Source: CAZQGO01 sp964593065 (lineage in GTDB: Bacteria > Oederibacteriota > JAAXVQ01). Taken from it: DNA of 64,000 nt. The DNA is taken from the NCBI GenBank assembly GCA_964593065.1, contig CAZQGO010000016.1:4054-68053 (forward strand), read 5' to 3'. Below, one piece after another: positions 41,387 through 49,840 of the stretch (positions are counted from its first letter, which is position 1; each line of letters opens with the position of its first letter). A model generated the notes under the pieces. That model made no database searches. It was not told where the DNA came from and saw nothing but the letters and a program-made list of their open reading frames with translations. The position numbers were made by a program, and so were the translations under genes.

Positions 41387-42738
41387 GGGGTTCCCCCGAG
41401 CGCCGGCACGATGAGCTTGTATAGGTCGTTGTAGGTGGCAAACACCATGATCGCGATCAGGAGGGCCACGCCCACGCTCTGAAAGCGCTGCTGCCATTTG
41501 AGCGAAAGGGGCCGGCCGCTCACACCCTCCCACAGGAACAGCAGCGCGTTGCCGCCGTCCATCACCGGAATGGGCAGCAGGTTGAGGATGGCCAGCATCA
41601 TGGACAAGGCCGCCAGGAAAAACAGAAAGTCCTTGAAACCCGAGCGGGCTTCCTGCCCGGCCATGCGCACGATGGTAATCGGACCCCCGAGGGCGTCCTT
41701 GGCCGAAATTCTTCCGGTCAGCATTTGCCCGAGGCCGCCCAGGATGGCGCGCGCCAGGGACCAACTGTGGGTCGCGCCCAGGGCGTAAGCCCGGAAAAAG
41801 GGGTAGCGCACGGTGCGCTGGGCCGCCGAGGATTTGAAGCCGACGCCGATGACGCCCACGGCGCCCCGGCCCGGCAGCTGCTGGGCGATGGGCGTAAGCG
41901 TGGTCTCGAAGCGCCGGCCGCCCCGTTCAACCTGCAGGCGCACCGGCTGGTTGGCGCGCGGCCAGACGATCTGCTGGAAATCCGACTGGCTCCACACGGG
42001 CTGGTCGTCCACGCTCAAGATCACGTCGCCGGTTTTCAGGCCCGCCATCTCCGCCGGCGTGCCGACGAAAACACGATCCAGCACGTTGCTGGCGGCCGGG
42101 GACAGGGCCACGCCCATGCGCCAGTGCCGGGCGGCCTGATCCCAGCGGGGGCTGACCTCGAGGGTCAGCGGGCGGCCGCGGCGGTTTAAAGCCAGCTGGA
42201 GCCGGTGGCGCGGCTGCGCCTGGGCCGCCTGGTTGAAGTCTTCGGCGAAATTTTCCCAGTCCTCCACCGGTTTGCCTTGCAGGCCGGTAATGATGTCTCC
42301 GGCCTCCACGCCCGCGGTCTCCGCGGGGGAGCCGGCCTCCACCCGGGCGACCTGCGGCTTGGCCAGGGGCACCGAAAATCCCACGAAATACACGGTGCCC
42401 AAAATGAGCACGGCCGTCAGGATGTTCATGGCCGGCCCCGCCATCAACATGCCGACGCGGGCCCACCACGGGCTCCAGAAATACTCCCCGGGCACGGGGG
42501 CGCGCCCCTCCTCCGGCTGTTCACCGGCCAGTTTCACGTACCCGCCCAGCGGCAGCCAGGAGAGGATGTATTCCGTCTCCCCCCATTTGAATCCCGCGAG
42601 CCGGCTGCCGAAGCCCAGCGAGAATTTCAGGACCCGCACGCCGGCGGCCTTGGAGACCAGGAAGTGTCCCAGTTCGTGCACGAAAATCAGCACGCCCAAG
42701 CCGACGACGCCGTATATCACCACGGTCAAGGTTTGCAT
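41383..42738 (-). CDS. rseP: Site-2 protease RseP (M50 zinc metalloprotease)
   Basis: A 451-residue intramembrane protease. HELGH at residues 21-25 sits in the first membrane helix (VVGLGVLIFVHELGHFLVSKA). Two PDZ domains follow (ARVEAGSPAETAGVEAGDIITGL; VFVGTPAEMAGLKTGDVILSV). The C-terminal helices contain NLLPIPVMDGGN with the third zinc ligand Asp. It would cut membrane anti-sigma factors or signal peptides. Its start lies inside dxr's last 13 bases. Confidence 0.96.
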   Translation of the reverse strand: MQTLTVVIYGVVGLGVLIFVHELGHFLVSKAAGVRVLKFSLGFGSRLAGFKWGETEYILSWLPLGGYVKLAGEQPEEGRAPVPGEYFWSPWWARVGMLMAGPAMNILTAVLILGTVYFVGFSVPLAKPQVARVEAGSPAETAGVEAGDIITGLQGKPVEDWENFAEDFNQAAQAQPRHRLQLALNRRGRPLTLEVSPRWDQAARHWRMGVALSPAASNVLDRVFVGTPAEMAGLKTGDVILSVDDQPVWSQSDFQQIVWPRANQPVRLQVERGGRRFETTLTPIAQQLPGRGAVGVIGVGFKSSAAQRTVRYPFFRAYALGATHSWSLARAILGGLGQMLTGRISAKDALGGPITIVRMAGQEARSGFKDFLFFLAALSMMLAILNLLPIPVMDGGNALLFLWEGVSGRPLSLKWQQRFQSVGVALLIAIMVFATYNDLYKLIVPALGGTP

Positions 42739-43895
42739 GCCAGCTCCTCTTGCGCCGCGTTCCGGGCCCAGGCATCCTGGGCCAGGACGCGCGCCAGCGA
42801 ATAGACTCCGGTTTCGCGGTGGCGGTTCAGAACCCCGGCGATCACGCGCGGAATGCCCTGGAAATCCAGGCGCCCCTCCAAAAACGCCGACACCGCGATT
42901 TCATTGGCGGCGTTGAACGCCGCGGGCGCCGTGCCGCCCTTCCGGCCGGCCCGGTAGGCCAAGGCCAGGCCGGGAAAACGCCGCGTATCGGGCGGGTAGA
43001 AGTCCAGCCGCCGCCGGCTCCGCCAATTCAGCGGCCGGATGATCCGGCCCCAGCGCCCGGGCGCGGACAGGGCCGCCTGGATCGGCAAACGCATGTCCGG
43101 CGTCGCCAGCTGGGCCAGGACCGAGCCGTCGTCGAATTCCACCAGGGAATGCACGAGACTCTGCGGATGGATGACGACCTCGATGCGGTCGTAGGGCACG
43201 CCGAACAGATGATGCGCCTCGATGATTTCCAGGCCCTTGTTCATCAAAGTGGAGGAATCGATGGTGACTTTCCGCCCCATGGACCAGGTGGGATGGCGCA
43301 GAGCCTGGCGGGCGGTCACCCGGCGCAGGCGGATGGCCGGGGTGTGCACAAACGGCCCGCCGGAGGCGGTCAGGACCAGCCGCCGGACCTCCGCCGGATT
43401 TCGTCCCTCCAGGCATTGCGCCAAAGCGGCATGTTCCGAATCCACGGGCAGGAGGCGCGTGCGCCGGCGCCGAACCTCAGCCATGACCAGGTCTCCGGCC
43501 ATGACCAGCGTCTCCTTGTTGGCCAAGGCCACGTCCCGCCCGGCCCGGATCGCGGCCAGGGTGGGCAGCAGGCCGGCGGTCCCCACCAGGGCCGAAACGA
43601 CCAGTGTGGCGCCGGGCCACGCCGCGGCCTGCGCGAGGCCCTCGGGACCGGACAGCACGCGGGGTGCGGGCTGTAAGGCACGGACGCGCCGCCTCAGCTC
43701 CGCGGCCGCTTCCGGGTCGCCCAGAACCAGGGCCTCGGGCCGGTAGCGCCGCGCCTGCCGCAGGAGCAGATCCAGGTTGCGGTGGGCCGCCAGGGCCTTG
43801 ATGCGGAAACGCGCGCGGAAATGGTCCACCACGTTGAGGGTGGAACGGCCGATGGAACCGGTCGATCCCAGGATCACGAGGGCGGTGCGCTTCAT
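42726..43895 (-). CDS. dxr: 1-deoxy-D-xylulose 5-phosphate reductoisomerase
   Basis: A 389-residue enzyme, second step of the MEP isoprenoid route. NADPH-binding GSTGSIGRSTL at the N terminus, ALANKETLVMAG, metal/substrate site PVDSEHAALAQ, the flexible-loop region SGGPF and WSMGRKVTIDSSTLMNKGLE are all intact. The start MKRTALVILGSTG overlaps the cdsA stop by four bases. Confidence 0.97.
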   Translation of the reverse strand: MKRTALVILGSTGSIGRSTLNVVDHFRARFRIKALAAHRNLDLLLRQARRYRPEALVLGDPEAAAELRRRVRALQPAPRVLSGPEGLAQAAAWPGATLVVSALVGTAGLLPTLAAIRAGRDVALANKETLVMAGDLVMAEVRRRRTRLLPVDSEHAALAQCLEGRNPAEVRRLVLTASGGPFVHTPAIRLRRVTARQALRHPTWSMGRKVTIDSSTLMNKGLEIIEAHHLFGVPYDRIEVVIHPQSLVHSLVEFDDGSVLAQLATPDMRLPIQAALSAPGRWGRIIRPLNWRSRRRLDFYPPDTRRFPGLALAYRAGRKGGTAPAAFNAANEIAVSAFLEGRLDFQGIPRVIAGVLNRHRETGVYSLARVLAQDAWARNAAQEELACKP

Positions 43896-44725
43896 GTGCG
43901 GGTGAGCAGCCAGGCCAGTACGACCCAGACGGGAGTGGTGAATAACGCACTGTCGATTTTATCCAGCAAGCCGCCGTGCCCGGGGATGCTCTCCGCCGAG
44001 TCCTTGCTGCCCGACCAGCGCTTGAGGAGCGATTCCACCAAATCCCCGGCCTGCGCCAGCATCCCCAGGCCCACGCCGAGGGCGATGAACCCTCCCGGCG
44101 AGAAACCCAGGCCCTTGGGCAGCAGGGTCCAATACGCTGCGGCTGCCGCCACGCCGTTGACGGCCAGACCGCCAAGAAACCCTTCCCGGGTTTTGGCCGG
44201 GGACAGCCGGGGAGCCAGCGGTATCCGCCCAAACGCCGAGCCGGCGAACATGGCGGCCGCGTCATACAGCCAGTTGAAACCGAACAGAAGGACGATCCAC
44301 CAGGCTCCGTGCGGCAGGCTGCGCAGGAAGAACCACTGCACGCCCAGGCCGCCGAGCACGAGAACGGCGAAGCCCGTGTAGGCCACGCCCGGAAAGCCCT
44401 TCTCGGAATCTTCCGCCAGAATGGCCTGCAGGCTGGCAATGAGCACCGCGGCCAGGGCAATGCCGAAAAGCGCCGTGCCGGCGGACACGCCCGCGGGTCG
44501 GGCCGCCGGGAAGGCCGCCACCGCGCACAAGGCCGCCACGGCCAGCAGGGCCACGGGCTCGTGGAACGGCAGGCCACGGTGCCGGACCAGGCGGCCGACC
44601 TCCAGCACCGCTGCGAACAAAGCCAGCGCGCACAAGCCAAAGAAGGGATAAGGCGTGGCCAGGAAAACCAGCCACACGAACACCGGCAAGAAAATCAAGG
44701 CCACGGCCAGGCGCTGTTTAAGCAT
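43892..44725 (-). CDS. cdsA: Phosphatidate cytidylyltransferase
   Basis: A 277-residue multi-pass membrane enzyme that makes CDP-diacylglycerol, the branch point of phospholipid synthesis. Seven to eight hydrophobic helices are visible, starting with LAVALIFLPVFVWLVFLA. The family signature S-x3-KR-x3-KD ... PGHGG-x2-D-x2-D appears as SLLKRWSGSKDSAESIPGHG followed by GLLDKIDS. It overlaps uppS by eight bases and dxr by four. Confidence 0.96.
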   Translation of the reverse strand: MLKQRLAVALIFLPVFVWLVFLATPYPFFGLCALALFAAVLEVGRLVRHRGLPFHEPVALLAVAALCAVAAFPAARPAGVSAGTALFGIALAAVLIASLQAILAEDSEKGFPGVAYTGFAVLVLGGLGVQWFFLRSLPHGAWWIVLLFGFNWLYDAAAMFAGSAFGRIPLAPRLSPAKTREGFLGGLAVNGVAAAAAYWTLLPKGLGFSPGGFIALGVGLGMLAQAGDLVESLLKRWSGSKDSAESIPGHGGLLDKIDSALFTTPVWVVLAWLLTRT

Positions 44726-45464
44726 GCGCGGACTCCACGCCCCCGAAACGGCGTTCCCGTTTCTGATATTCGGCCAGGACCCGGTGAAACTCCCGTTCGC
44801 GGAAGTCCGGCCATAACGTGGGCGTGACCACGATTTCGGTGTAGGCGGTCTGCCACAGCAGGAAGTTGGAAAGGCGGAGTTCGCCGGAGGTGCGGACCAG
44901 CAGGTCCGGATCCGGCAGGCCGCCGGTGTACAGGCAGCGGGCGAAGGTTTTTTCGTTCAAGGGCGGCCGCGGGCGGGAGCGGAGAAAGCGCGCGACGGCG
45001 TCGAGAATCTCGCCGCGGCCCCCGTAGTTGAAGGCCAGGTTGAGCTGCAGTCCGGTGTTGCGGGAAGTCAGGCGGACGGCGTGGTCGATGCCGGCCAGGA
45101 TCCTGGCGGGAAGGTGACGGCGCCGGCCAAGCATGCGGATGCGCACGCCCTGGCGGTGGAGCTCGGACAATTCCAGGCGCAGGTACTCCAGCAGCAGGTG
45201 CATGAGGAAACGCACTTCCGGGCGGGGCCGCTTCCAGTTCTCGGTGGAGAAGGCGTACAGAGTCAGGGTGGAAATACCCAGTTGGCCGGAGGTGCGGATC
45301 ACGGCCCGGACGGATTTCATGCCCTCGCGGTGGCCCTCCACGCGCGGGAGCCTGCGCCGCTGGGCCCAGCGTCCGTTTCCGTCCATGATGATCGCCACGT
45401 GGGCAGGCAGGCGTGCGGGATCCAGCCGAAGGCGCCGGTCGCTGTCGGGTGTGGTTGGAGGCAT
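44718..45464 (-). CDS. uppS: Undecaprenyl diphosphate synthase
   Basis: A 248-residue cis-prenyltransferase that makes the C55 lipid carrier for peptidoglycan and other polymers. The catalytic Asp and the P-loop-like site lie in HVAIIMDGNGRWAQRR. GHREGMKSVR, TLYAFSTENWKRP and the C-terminal RTSGELRLSNFLLWQ complete the set of conserved regions. GAGGAG precedes the ATG. It overlaps cdsA. Confidence 0.97.
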   Translation of the reverse strand: MPPTTPDSDRRLRLDPARLPAHVAIIMDGNGRWAQRRRLPRVEGHREGMKSVRAVIRTSGQLGISTLTLYAFSTENWKRPRPEVRFLMHLLLEYLRLELSELHRQGVRIRMLGRRRHLPARILAGIDHAVRLTSRNTGLQLNLAFNYGGRGEILDAVARFLRSRPRPPLNEKTFARCLYTGGLPDPDLLVRTSGELRLSNFLLWQTAYTEIVVTPTLWPDFREREFHRVLAEYQKRERRFGGVESAHA

Positions 45465-45543
45465 GCTGGCTCCTCAAAAACCCCGCTGTCAGCCAACCAG
45501 CCAGGGACGTCCTGTGCGGGCGAACGGAGGCGGGCGCGTCCGC

Positions 45544-46113
45544 CTAGACTTCGAGCAATTCTTGTTCCTTGCTTTGGGTCACCTGGTCTACCTTGGCGAT
45601 GAAGTCGTCGGTCATCTTCTGGACTTTGGTTTCGAAGGACTTTTCCTCGTCCTCACTTAAAGCCTTGTCTTTCTTCAGGCCCTTTAAGGCCTCCATGGCG
45701 CGGCGGCGGTGATTCCGCAGCTCCACGCGCAGCTCCTCGGCCAGCTTGTGGACATGCTTGACGAGGTCCCGGCGCCGCTCCTCGGTCAGGGGGGGAAAAG
45801 TCAGGCGGATGAGCTTGCCGTCGTTCATGGGCGTGATGCCCAGGTTGGCCTTCATTAGGGCCCGTTCCAGGTGGGCTAAGACGCTGCCGTCCCAGGGCTT
45901 GATCTCCAGCGTGCGCGCGTCGGGCACGCTGATGGTCGCGACTTGGTTGACCGGCAGCAGCGAATTATAGTATTCCACCCGCACGGGTTCCAGGATCGCG
46001 GTGGTCGCCCGCCCGGTCCGGACCGAGGCGAACTCGCGCTTCAAGGCCTCAATGGCGTTGTGCATTTTCAACTGCGTGTCCTGGTGAATGCCCTGGGGCG
46101 TGAGGTCTGGCAT
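45544..46113 (-). CDS. frr: Ribosome recycling factor
   Basis: A 189-residue RRF that splits post-termination ribosomes with EF-G. Clear landmarks are ALKREFASVRTGRA, VRVEYYNSLLPVNQVATISV, LIRLTFPPLTEERRRDLVK and the C-terminal QKMTDDFIAKVDQV. The length is standard. It lies 24 bases after pyrH and 79 bases before uppS. Confidence 0.98.
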   Translation of the reverse strand: MPDLTPQGIHQDTQLKMHNAIEALKREFASVRTGRATTAILEPVRVEYYNSLLPVNQVATISVPDARTLEIKPWDGSVLAHLERALMKANLGITPMNDGKLIRLTFPPLTEERRRDLVKHVHKLAEELRVELRNHRRRAMEALKGLKKDKALSEDEEKSFETKVQKMTDDFIAKVDQVTQSKEQELLEV

Positions 46114-46137
46114 GATTTCCCTCCGGCGGCGGAGAAA

Positions 46138-46860
46138 TTAATGAACGAGCGTGCCGATGCGCTGGCCGAAGACCACGTCTCGGATGTTGCGCTTGCGTTG
46201 CAGGTTAAAGACGATGATGGGCAGATGGTTCTCCAGGCACAGGGTAATGGCGGTCGTGTCCATCACCTTGAGCCGGCGGCGGATGACTTCCATGTAGGTG
46301 ACGTCCCGGAACAAACGGGCGTCCTGGTGCTTGGCCGGATCGCAGTCGTAGACACCCTCGACGTTGGTGGCCTTGAGAATCACGTCGGCCTTCATCTCGA
46401 TGGCCCTCAGGGTCGCCGCGGTATCGGTGGAAAAATAGGGGTTGCCGGTCCCGGCCGCGAAAATCACCACCCGCCCCTTTTCCAGGTGCCGGATGGCGCG
46501 GCGGCGGATGTAGGGCTCGGCCAGTTTCTGCATTTCGATGGCGGTCAGCACCCGGGTGGTGACGCGCATTTTCTCCAGCGCGTCCTGCAGGATGAGGGCG
46601 TTGATGACCGTGGCCAGCATGCCGGCGTAATCCGCCGCCACCCGCTCGATCCCCAGGGATTCGGCCGTCGCGCCGCGCAGGATATTGCCCCCGCCGATGA
46701 CGATGGCCGTCTGCACCCGCGCCCGGACCAGCAGGCGGATCTGCTCGGCGATCGCCTGGACTTCGGAGTGGTCGATGCCGTATCCCGCCCGGCCGGCCAA
46801 AGATTCCCCCGACAGTTTCAGCAGCACGCGCTGGTATTTGGACCTGCCGCGGCCGGGCAT
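46138..46860 (-). CDS. pyrH: UMP kinase
   Basis: A 240-residue amino-acid-kinase-fold enzyme: UMP + ATP to UDP. KYQRVLLKLSGESLAG, IVIGGGNILRG, ADYAGMLATVINAL, FAAGTGNPYFSTDTAA and ILKATNVEGVYDCDP are typical. The start at 46860 (MPGRGRSKYQRV) is eight bases after the tsf stop; the frame above it overlaps tsf. Standard rpsB-tsf-pyrH-frr order. Confidence 0.97.
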   Translation of the reverse strand: MPGRGRSKYQRVLLKLSGESLAGRAGYGIDHSEVQAIAEQIRLLVRARVQTAIVIGGGNILRGATAESLGIERVAADYAGMLATVINALILQDALEKMRVTTRVLTAIEMQKLAEPYIRRRAIRHLEKGRVVIFAAGTGNPYFSTDTAATLRAIEMKADVILKATNVEGVYDCDPAKHQDARLFRDVTYMEVIRRRLKVMDTTAITLCLENHLPIIVFNLQRKRNIRDVVFGQRIGTLVH

Positions 46861-46868
46861 GACGCGGT

Positions 46869-47471
46869 CTATTCCTCCCCGATCTTGAAGCGGGCGAATC
46901 GGCGGACCTGGATGTTTTCCCCGGTTTTGGCGACCGTCTCGCCGATCAACTGCTTGATTTTTTTCTCGGGCACCTTGATGAAGGCCTGCTCGAGCAGGCA
47001 TACTTCCTCGAAGTACTTGTTCAATTTGCCGTCGATGATTTTTTCCATAATCTCCGGGGGCTTTTTGGTCTCCCCCAGCTGGGCGCGGTAGATCTCCCGC
47101 TCCTTCTCGATGACCTCCGGCGGAATATCCTCGTGCTTGACGTACAAGGGATTGGCGGCCGCCACCTGCATGGCCAGGTCGCGCGCCAGGGTCTGGAACT
47201 CGTCGGTCTTGGCCACGAAATCCGTTTCCGAGTTGACCTCGATCAGCACGCCGATTTTCCCGCCGGCGTGAATATAGGCCGCGACGGTGCCGTCGGCCGC
47301 AACCCGGGAGGCCTTCTTCGCCGCCGACATCAAGCCGCGTTCGCGCAGGTACACGATGGCTTTCTCGAAATCCCCGCCGGTCTCCACCAGGGCCGTTTTG
47401 CATTCCATCATGCCCACGCCGGTTTTATCCCGCAATTCTTTGACTTGGTTCGCCGAAATTGTCATTTCCAT
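46869..47471 (-). CDS. tsf: Elongation factor Ts
   Basis: A 200-residue EF-Ts, the nucleotide exchange factor for EF-Tu. The UBA-like N terminus (VKELRDKTGVGMMECKTAL) and the core IEVNSETDFVAKTDEF are intact. It is the short form of the family, with one core subdomain rather than the roughly 280-residue E. coli type. The ATG at 47471 (or two codons later) follows rpsB by 38 bases. Confidence 0.96.
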   Translation of the reverse strand: MEMTISANQVKELRDKTGVGMMECKTALVETGGDFEKAIVYLRERGLMSAAKKASRVAADGTVAAYIHAGGKIGVLIEVNSETDFVAKTDEFQTLARDLAMQVAAANPLYVKHEDIPPEVIEKEREIYRAQLGETKKPPEIMEKIIDGKLNKYFEEVCLLEQAFIKVPEKKIKQLIGETVAKTGENIQVRRFARFKIGEE

Positions 47472-47509
47472 CCTTCTCTCCTAAAAAATGCCCCGGGGCC
47501 GGGCCCCGT

Positions 47510-48412
47510 TCAGGCTCCCGCAGCCGGGCGGGCATCGAGGGCGGCCTTGTCCGGCTTGTCGGAGCCGGAGGTGAAGGCGTCCTCCTCGGCGGTCCGTGCC
47601 TCGGTTTTTCCGGCCGTCCCCTGGCCGTTTTCCGGACTTGCCGTGGACGCATCACCGCCCGCCAGGGCCGTTCCGGCTTCCTCGGTCTCTTTTTCCGCGG
47701 CGGCCTGGGCACGGGCCAGCTCCTGGCGGTGGCTTTCCGCGCCCTCGAGCACCGCCTCCGCCATCAGACTCACCATCAGCCTCACGGCGCGGATGGCATC
47801 GTCATTGCCGGGAATGATGTAATCCACCTCGTCCGGGTCGCAGTTGGTATCCACGATCCCGACAATGGTGATGCCCAGCTTGCGCGCTTCCATGAGGGCG
47901 TTGTGTTCCTTTTTCGTGTCTACCACGAAAATGGCGCCGGGGAGGGATTCCATGTCCTTGATCCCGCCCATGGTTTGCTCCATCTTGGCGAGATCCTTGA
48001 GCAGGTACTGTTTTTCCTTCTTGGGCAGCTTGTCGAGCGAGCCGTCCTCCGACATGCGCCGCAGTTCCTTCATGCGGTGGATGGTTTTCTTGATGGTTTG
48101 GAAGTTGGTCAGGGTCCCCCCCAGCCAGCGTTGATTCACGTAAAACATGCCGCTGCGGGTGGCTTCCTCCTGGATGGACTCCTTGGCCTGCTTCTTGGTC
48201 CCCACGAAAATGATTTTCTCGCCGGTGGCGGCCAGGTCGCGGATGTATTTGGTGGCTTCTTTCAGTTTTTTAACGGTTTTCTGGAGGTCGACGATGTAAA
48301 TGCCGTTGCGTTCGCCGTAGATGTAGCGCGCCATCTTGGGATTCCAGCGGCGGGTTTGATGGCCGAAATGCACACCCGCCTCGAGCAACTGCTTCATGGA
48401 AACGTTTGCCAT
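47510..48412 (-). CDS. rpsB: 30S ribosomal protein S2 with C-terminal extension
   Basis: A 300-residue S2. The core (1-230) includes LLEAGVHFGHQTRRWNPKM, GTKKQAKESI, YVNQRWLGGTLTNF and PGNDDAIRAVRL. Beyond it is a tail of about 70 residues rich in Ala, Glu, Gly and Thr that E. coli S2 (about 240 residues) does not have. It is the first gene of the supercluster, with a strong promoter and a folded leader. Confidence 0.97.
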   Translation of the reverse strand: MANVSMKQLLEAGVHFGHQTRRWNPKMARYIYGERNGIYIVDLQKTVKKLKEATKYIRDLAATGEKIIFVGTKKQAKESIQEEATRSGMFYVNQRWLGGTLTNFQTIKKTIHRMKELRRMSEDGSLDKLPKKEKQYLLKDLAKMEQTMGGIKDMESLPGAIFVVDTKKEHNALMEARKLGITIVGIVDTNCDPDEVDYIIPGNDDAIRAVRLMVSLMAEAVLEGAESHRQELARAQAAAEKETEEAGTALAGGDASTASPENGQGTAGKTEARTAEEDAFTSGSDKPDKAALDARPAAGA

Positions 48413-48451
48413 GCCGTACCCCTTTCCAGTTTATCCGCCGCCCTCATCCAC

Positions 48452-48502
48452 CCGTCCTGGAATCCCCCGCCGACAGACGGCGCAGGGACACCCCCGGGAC
48501 GG
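48452..48502 (-). promoter_or_regulatory. Structured leader of rpsB
   Basis: In the rpsB leader the RNA strand can pair CCGTCC (48502-48497) with GGACGG (48457-48452), enclosing a perfect CGCCG-TCTGT-CGGCG hairpin (48482-48468) that can extend with TCCC/GGGA. S2 is known to control its own operon through a leader structure in other bacteria, so an S2-binding element is plausible. Confidence 0.5.
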
Positions 48503-48532
48503 TCCGAAGGCGTGAGAGATTTAAGCTTGGGA

Positions 48533-48561
48533 TTTATAACATACGCGCCGCGATCGGGCAA
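48533..48561 (-). promoter_or_regulatory. Promoter of the rpsB supercluster
   Basis: Minus strand: -35 TTGCCC (48561-48556), 17-base spacer, -10 TATAAA (48538-48533) with TGT before it (extended -10). Start near 48526, leader about 115 bases. Confidence 0.75.
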
Positions 48562-48625
48562 GGAGAAAATCAATATTTTTTAGCCCGAATCCGGAACCCG
48601 CTCCCGGCATGCGGGCGCGGGAAAA

Positions 48626-49840
48626 TCAGCTGCGGTAACCCGCGTTGATGGCTACGTAGCGGGGAGTTAAATCGCAGGTGCGGTAACGGGCGCTGCCGCG
48701 TCCCGCGCCGAGATGGATCTCCAAGCGGATTTCGCGGCCGGCCAGCGCCCGGTTCTGCCTGGCCCAGGGCGTGCCCGCGTCCTGGCCCCGGCGCACCAGG
48801 GGCACGCCGTTGACTTCCACCCGCAGGCGGTCCGGCCGCAGCCGGATCGGCGCCGCGCCCAGGGCGGACAGGATCCTCCCCCAATTGGCGTCCTGCCCGT
48901 AGAGCGCGGTTTTGACGAGCTGGGAATCGCCCACGGCCCGGGCGGCCAGGCCGGCCTGCGCGTCCGAGCGGGCGCCGGTCAGGCGGATGTCAATGAACTT
49001 GGTCGCGCCTTCTCCGTCCAGCACGATCTGGCGGGCCAGGGCATCCATGACCTCGGTCAAGGCGTCCAGGAACGCCCGCCGGGCCGACCGGCTTCCCGGC
49101 CGGCTGCGGCTCCCGGCTGCGCCGTTGGCCAGCAACAAGACGGTGTCGTTGGTCGAGGTCTCGCCGTCCACGCTGATGGCGTTGAAGGTCCCGGCGCAGG
49201 CTTGGCGGAGAAAACGCCCGGCCTCAGCCGCCGTCAGGGAGATGTCCGTGGTGACGGCGGCCAGCAGGGTGGCCAAATGCGGATGAATCATGCCCGAGCC
49301 CTTGGCCATGGCTCCGATGCGGACCTCCGTGCCCTGCACGTTCAGCCGGGCGGAGGCCTGTTTCGGGAGCGTATCGGTGGTCATGATCGCCCGGGCCGAA
49401 GCCAAGCCGTTTTTCTTCCCCAGGTGGCGCACGGCCTGCGGCAGGGCGGACAACATGCGCGCCACGGGCAGGCGCGTCCCGATCACGCCGGTCGAGGCGA
49501 TCAGCACTTCCCGGGCGCGGCAGCCCAGGCCGCGCGCCAGCCCGGCGCACAAGGCCCGGGCATCCGCCAGTCCCCGCCGGCCCGTGCAGGCGTTGGCGCC
49601 GCCGGCGTTCAGCAGGATCGCCCGGTGAACGGGGGACCGGGACAGGTGCTCGCGCGAGATCCGCACCGGCGCGGCGGCCAGTTGGTTGCGCGTAAAAAGA
49701 CCCGCGGCCGCGGCCGGCCGGTCCGACACCACCACGGCCAAGTCCGGCCGCCCTCCCTTTTTCAACCCCGCGGCCACGGCCGCGCAGCGAAAACCCGCCG
49801 GCGCGGCCACGCCCCGCCGGTCCAGCGGCCCGCGGCTCAT
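48626..49840 (-). CDS. argJ: Glutamate N-acetyltransferase / amino-acid acetyltransferase
   Basis: A 404-residue ArgJ that recycles acetyl groups in arginine synthesis. The precursor cleaves itself before the nucleophile Thr191 in KGSGMIHPHLATLLA. The TTDTLPKQA segment, DGETSTNDTVLLLANG and the C-terminal GQDANWGRILSALG and YRTCDLTPRYVAINAGYRS-type end are intact. The ATG at 49840 overlaps the argC stop (ATGA). Whether it also makes N-acetylglutamate from acetyl-CoA cannot be read from the sequence. Confidence 0.96.
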   Translation of the reverse strand: MSRGPLDRRGVAAPAGFRCAAVAAGLKKGGRPDLAVVVSDRPAAAAGLFTRNQLAAAPVRISREHLSRSPVHRAILLNAGGANACTGRRGLADARALCAGLARGLGCRAREVLIASTGVIGTRLPVARMLSALPQAVRHLGKKNGLASARAIMTTDTLPKQASARLNVQGTEVRIGAMAKGSGMIHPHLATLLAAVTTDISLTAAEAGRFLRQACAGTFNAISVDGETSTNDTVLLLANGAAGSRSRPGSRSARRAFLDALTEVMDALARQIVLDGEGATKFIDIRLTGARSDAQAGLAARAVGDSQLVKTALYGQDANWGRILSALGAAPIRLRPDRLRVEVNGVPLVRRGQDAGTPWARQNRALAGREIRLEIHLGAGRGSARYRTCDLTPRYVAINAGYRS

